Positions 6,369 to 7,409 of a DNA stretch of 7,409 bases are shown piece by piece; the first letter of the stretch is position 1, and the number at the start of each line of letters is the position of its first letter. Where the stretch lies: NCBI GenBank assembly GCA_022827165.1, contig JAJDTN010000018.1, forward strand, positions 1-7,409. Direction: 5' to 3'. The DNA is from Candidatus Latescibacterota bacterium (GTDB lineage: Bacteria; Latescibacterota; UBA2968; UBA8231). Below the pieces are notes generated by a model. That model searched no databases and was not told the origin of the DNA. It saw only the letters and a program-made list of their open reading frames with translations. A program made the position numbers and the translations under genes.

Positions 6369-6637
6369 AGCGTGTCGCAGGGTCCGCAAATTCGCGCCCT
6401 TGACCGGGCGCCCTTTCTCGCGCGGCTGATACCGCTCCCGGTCGCGCCGCAGCTCGCTCCGCGTCTCCTCCTTCGAGCGGCGCTGCAAGCGGCGCCGATC
6501 TCGTAGTGCACCGGCCCGGCGGTGAACAGGGGCCGCGCCTGAGGCGACCCGTGTCCCGCTTTCGGGTGGCGCGCCTTCACCTTGCGCTGGCGTCGCGCCC
6601 TGTTCCTGCGGCTCTGCGGGGCCGATATTCTCTTCAC
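6369..6637 (-). pseudogene. Possible decayed transposase N-terminus (IS1380-like)
   Basis: On the minus strand a GGAGG (complement of 6646-6650) stands eight bases before a GTG (complement of 6635-6637). The frame reads VKRISAPQSRRNRARRQRK, then about 16 residues on ARPLFTAGPVHYEIGA. A basic start followed by a PxFTAxxVHYE(I/L)A-type block recalls, from memory, the first 50 residues of IS1380-type DDE transposases common in planctomycetes and similar bacteria. After YEIGA (about 6494) the frame turns into arginine/alanine repeats, while another frame starting at 6488 gives a protein-like charged segment (RRSKEETRSELRRDRERYQ). This looks like a truncated gene with a frameshift or deletion. No transposase core, terminal inverted repeats or target duplication are visible. 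It could equally be chance coding potential in GC-rich DNA. Confidence 0.27.
6394..6416 (+). terminator. Candidate intrinsic terminator after the secreted hydrolase gene
   Basis: GCGCCC (6394-6399) and GGGCGC (6406-6411) form a perfect six-pair stem with the six-base loop TTGACC, followed by ccTTTcTc. It begins 36 bases after the TAG of the upstream gene, a usual position. The T tract is short and broken, so termination may be partial or depend on another factor. Confidence 0.4.
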
Positions 6638-6697
6638 CGGAAAGGCCTCCTGCGTGGGGGGGAGCGAAATCGAACCCGCCACGCTTACTTCAGGGTC

Positions 6698-6701
6698 AGG
6701 A
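6698..6701 (+). promoter_or_regulatory. Ribosome binding site of the discoidin-like secreted protein gene
   Basis: AGGA lies eight bases before the ATG at 6710. It is a short but well-spaced Shine-Dalgarno match and supports this start, which also places a signal peptide at the very N-terminus. Confidence 0.5.
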
Positions 6702-6709
6702 CGGGGATC

Positions 6710-7409
6710 ATGACCAGGACGAGACGTACCATCGCGCAGGCCCTGACCCTGCTGCTGGGCCTGGGCACCACCGCCCAGGGGCTGACCATCTACCGCATCG
6801 GGGGCTCGACTCTGCCACCGCCGGAGCTGCCCGAGGGGGCCGACTTCGTGCAACTGGACTGGCAGGCCGCCAAGGACAGCGATCACGGCGCCATCGATCT
6901 GCTGCACGGGCTCGAGCCCGACGCCCTGGAGCCGGACAAGCTGGACCCGACGGTAAACCTGGCCCCCATCTTCGAGGAGATCGGCGGAAGCATCTACAGC
7001 TCCGCCTCGCACGGCTTCGTGGCCGGGTTCAAACCAGACGCCGTCCTCTGGGACGGCGATCCCGAGACCGTGAGTCTCGGGGACGGCCACTGGGGCGGAG
7101 CCCACCACTACCGCTTCAAGGAACTCATCTTCGTGTTCCCGGGCACCTTCACCATCTCGCGGATCCTGATGTATCCGCGCGAGCGATACCTGTCGAGCCG
7201 CTTCGTGCAGTGGTTCCGCATCGGATTCAACGACGCCGAACGCAGCCGAAGGGGCGGCCCGGTCATCCGCGCCCGCAACTGGGAGTTCGAGGCCGTCTAC
7301 GAGGACGGCGAGAACTCCCGGGGGCGCATCGAGCTGACCGCCCTGCCCGAGTACCCGGTGAAGGAGTTGCTCGTCTCGCTGGCCGAGAACACGCAGGGCA
7401 TCTGGGAAA
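6710..7409 (+). CDS. Secreted discoidin-like domain protein, 3' end missing
   Basis: The frame opens with ATG at 6710 and has no stop before the window ends, giving 233 residues of an incomplete protein. Residues 1-23 (MTRTRR, then TIAQALTLLLGLGTTAQG) form a signal peptide with a basic head and hydrophobic core, so the product is exported. A short region with YRIGGSTLPPPELPEGADF (28-46) and LEPDKLDPTVNLAPIFEE (73-90) leads into a beta-rich part. There, LWDGDPETVSLGDG (113-126), LIFVFPGTFTISRILMYPRERY (139-160), RFVQWFRIGFND (164-175) and VKELLVSLAENTQGIWE (217-233) follow the order of an F5/8 type C (discoidin, galactose-binding-like) beta-sandwich: a variable count line, a hydrophobic pair of strands with an R-I-xx-YPR strand, and a closing strand. 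Such domains bind carbohydrates or cell surfaces. I recall similar N-terminal regions on secreted proteins of uncultured bacteria. What follows downstream is unknown. Confidence 0.78.
   Translation, partial: MTRTRRTIAQALTLLLGLGTTAQGLTIYRIGGSTLPPPELPEGADFVQLDWQAAKDSDHGAIDLLHGLEPDALEPDKLDPTVNLAPIFEEIGGSIYSSASHGFVAGFKPDAVLWDGDPETVSLGDGHWGGAHHYRFKELIFVFPGTFTISRILMYPRERYLSSRFVQWFRIGFNDAERSRRGGPVIRARNWEFEAVYEDGENSRGRIELTALPEYPVKELLVSLAENTQGIWE

Larger units (their letters stand above)
6359..6709. other. Intergenic region (351 bases) with no intact gene
   Basis: Between the secreted hydrolase and the next secreted protein I see no convincing complete gene. The stretch holds a terminator-like hairpin near its left end (6394-6416) and a possible decayed transposase start on the minus strand (6637 leftwards). 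I found no clear promoter for the gene at 6710: TATTCT at 6626-6631 resembles a -10 but has no -35 partner at the right distance. Confidence 0.5.

Noticed and set aside
6661..6690. tRNA T-arm-like sequence on the minus strand (GGCGGGTTCGATTTCGCTCC)
   Set aside because: GGTTCGATT looks like a T-loop, but the flanking bases do not form the five-pair T stem and no acceptor, D-arm or anticodon arm can be drawn around it.
4964..7108. A 714-codon open frame on the minus strand across the hydrolase gene and both its neighbours
   Set aside because: It lies antisense to three well-supported genes, and its product is rich in glycine, alanine, valine and arginine with no family likeness. Long antisense frames are common in GC-rich coding DNA. 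Only the part between the genes (6494-6637) looked protein-like and is listed separately.

Overview
The window is a high-GC (roughly 64-75% in the lines I sampled) bacterial stretch with six protein-coding genes. Two of them run off the window, one at each end. A secreted discoidin-like protein, an N-terminal signal peptide on a glycosidase-like protein, a long SPDG-type WD40 protein and a GYD-domain protein together suggest an uncultured, environmental, Gram-negative-type organism with a large carbohydrate- and amino-acid-scavenging genome. Latescibacterota, Poribacteria, Armatimonadota and Planctomycetota are the kinds of lineage in which I would expect this mix. That placement is an inference from gene style; there is no marker gene here.

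Layout. Positions 1-1782 (+) are the C-terminal part of a WD40 beta-propeller protein with 13 visible repeats, so probably two seven-bladed propellers. Positions 1864-2184 (+) encode a small GYD-domain protein behind a good ribosome binding site. Its stop is one base from the stop of a convergent gene, 2186-3574 (-), which encodes a cytoplasmic TIM-barrel, glycosidase-like protein of unknown function. A 322-base divergent intergenic region follows (3575-3896). It has a TTGACA-type promoter on the minus strand, five copies of a GGTGCC word, and a 12-base perfect palindrome just before the next start. Positions 3897-5033 (+) encode a fold-type III PLP enzyme of the D-threonine aldolase / D-serine dehydratase family. 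Eight bases later, 5042-6358 (+) encodes a secreted TIM-barrel glycosidase-like protein, very likely in the same operon. A candidate terminator follows at 6394-6416. Positions 6359-6709 hold no convincing intact gene but carry a possible decayed transposase start on the minus strand. From 6710 to the window end (+) a secreted protein begins that has no stop inside the window.

How the genes may work together. The central block (2186-6358) pairs two unrelated-looking, uncharacterised glycosidase-type TIM barrels, one cytoplasmic and one exported, with a PLP enzyme acting on D-configured beta-hydroxy amino acids. They share a divergent control region. This is the best candidate in the window for an undescribed pathway, for example breakdown of a glycan or glycopeptide bearing D-hydroxy amino acids, but that link rests only on gene order. 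The WD40, GYD and discoidin-like genes have no clear functional tie to it. I found no CRISPR array, RNA gene, phage gene or defence system.
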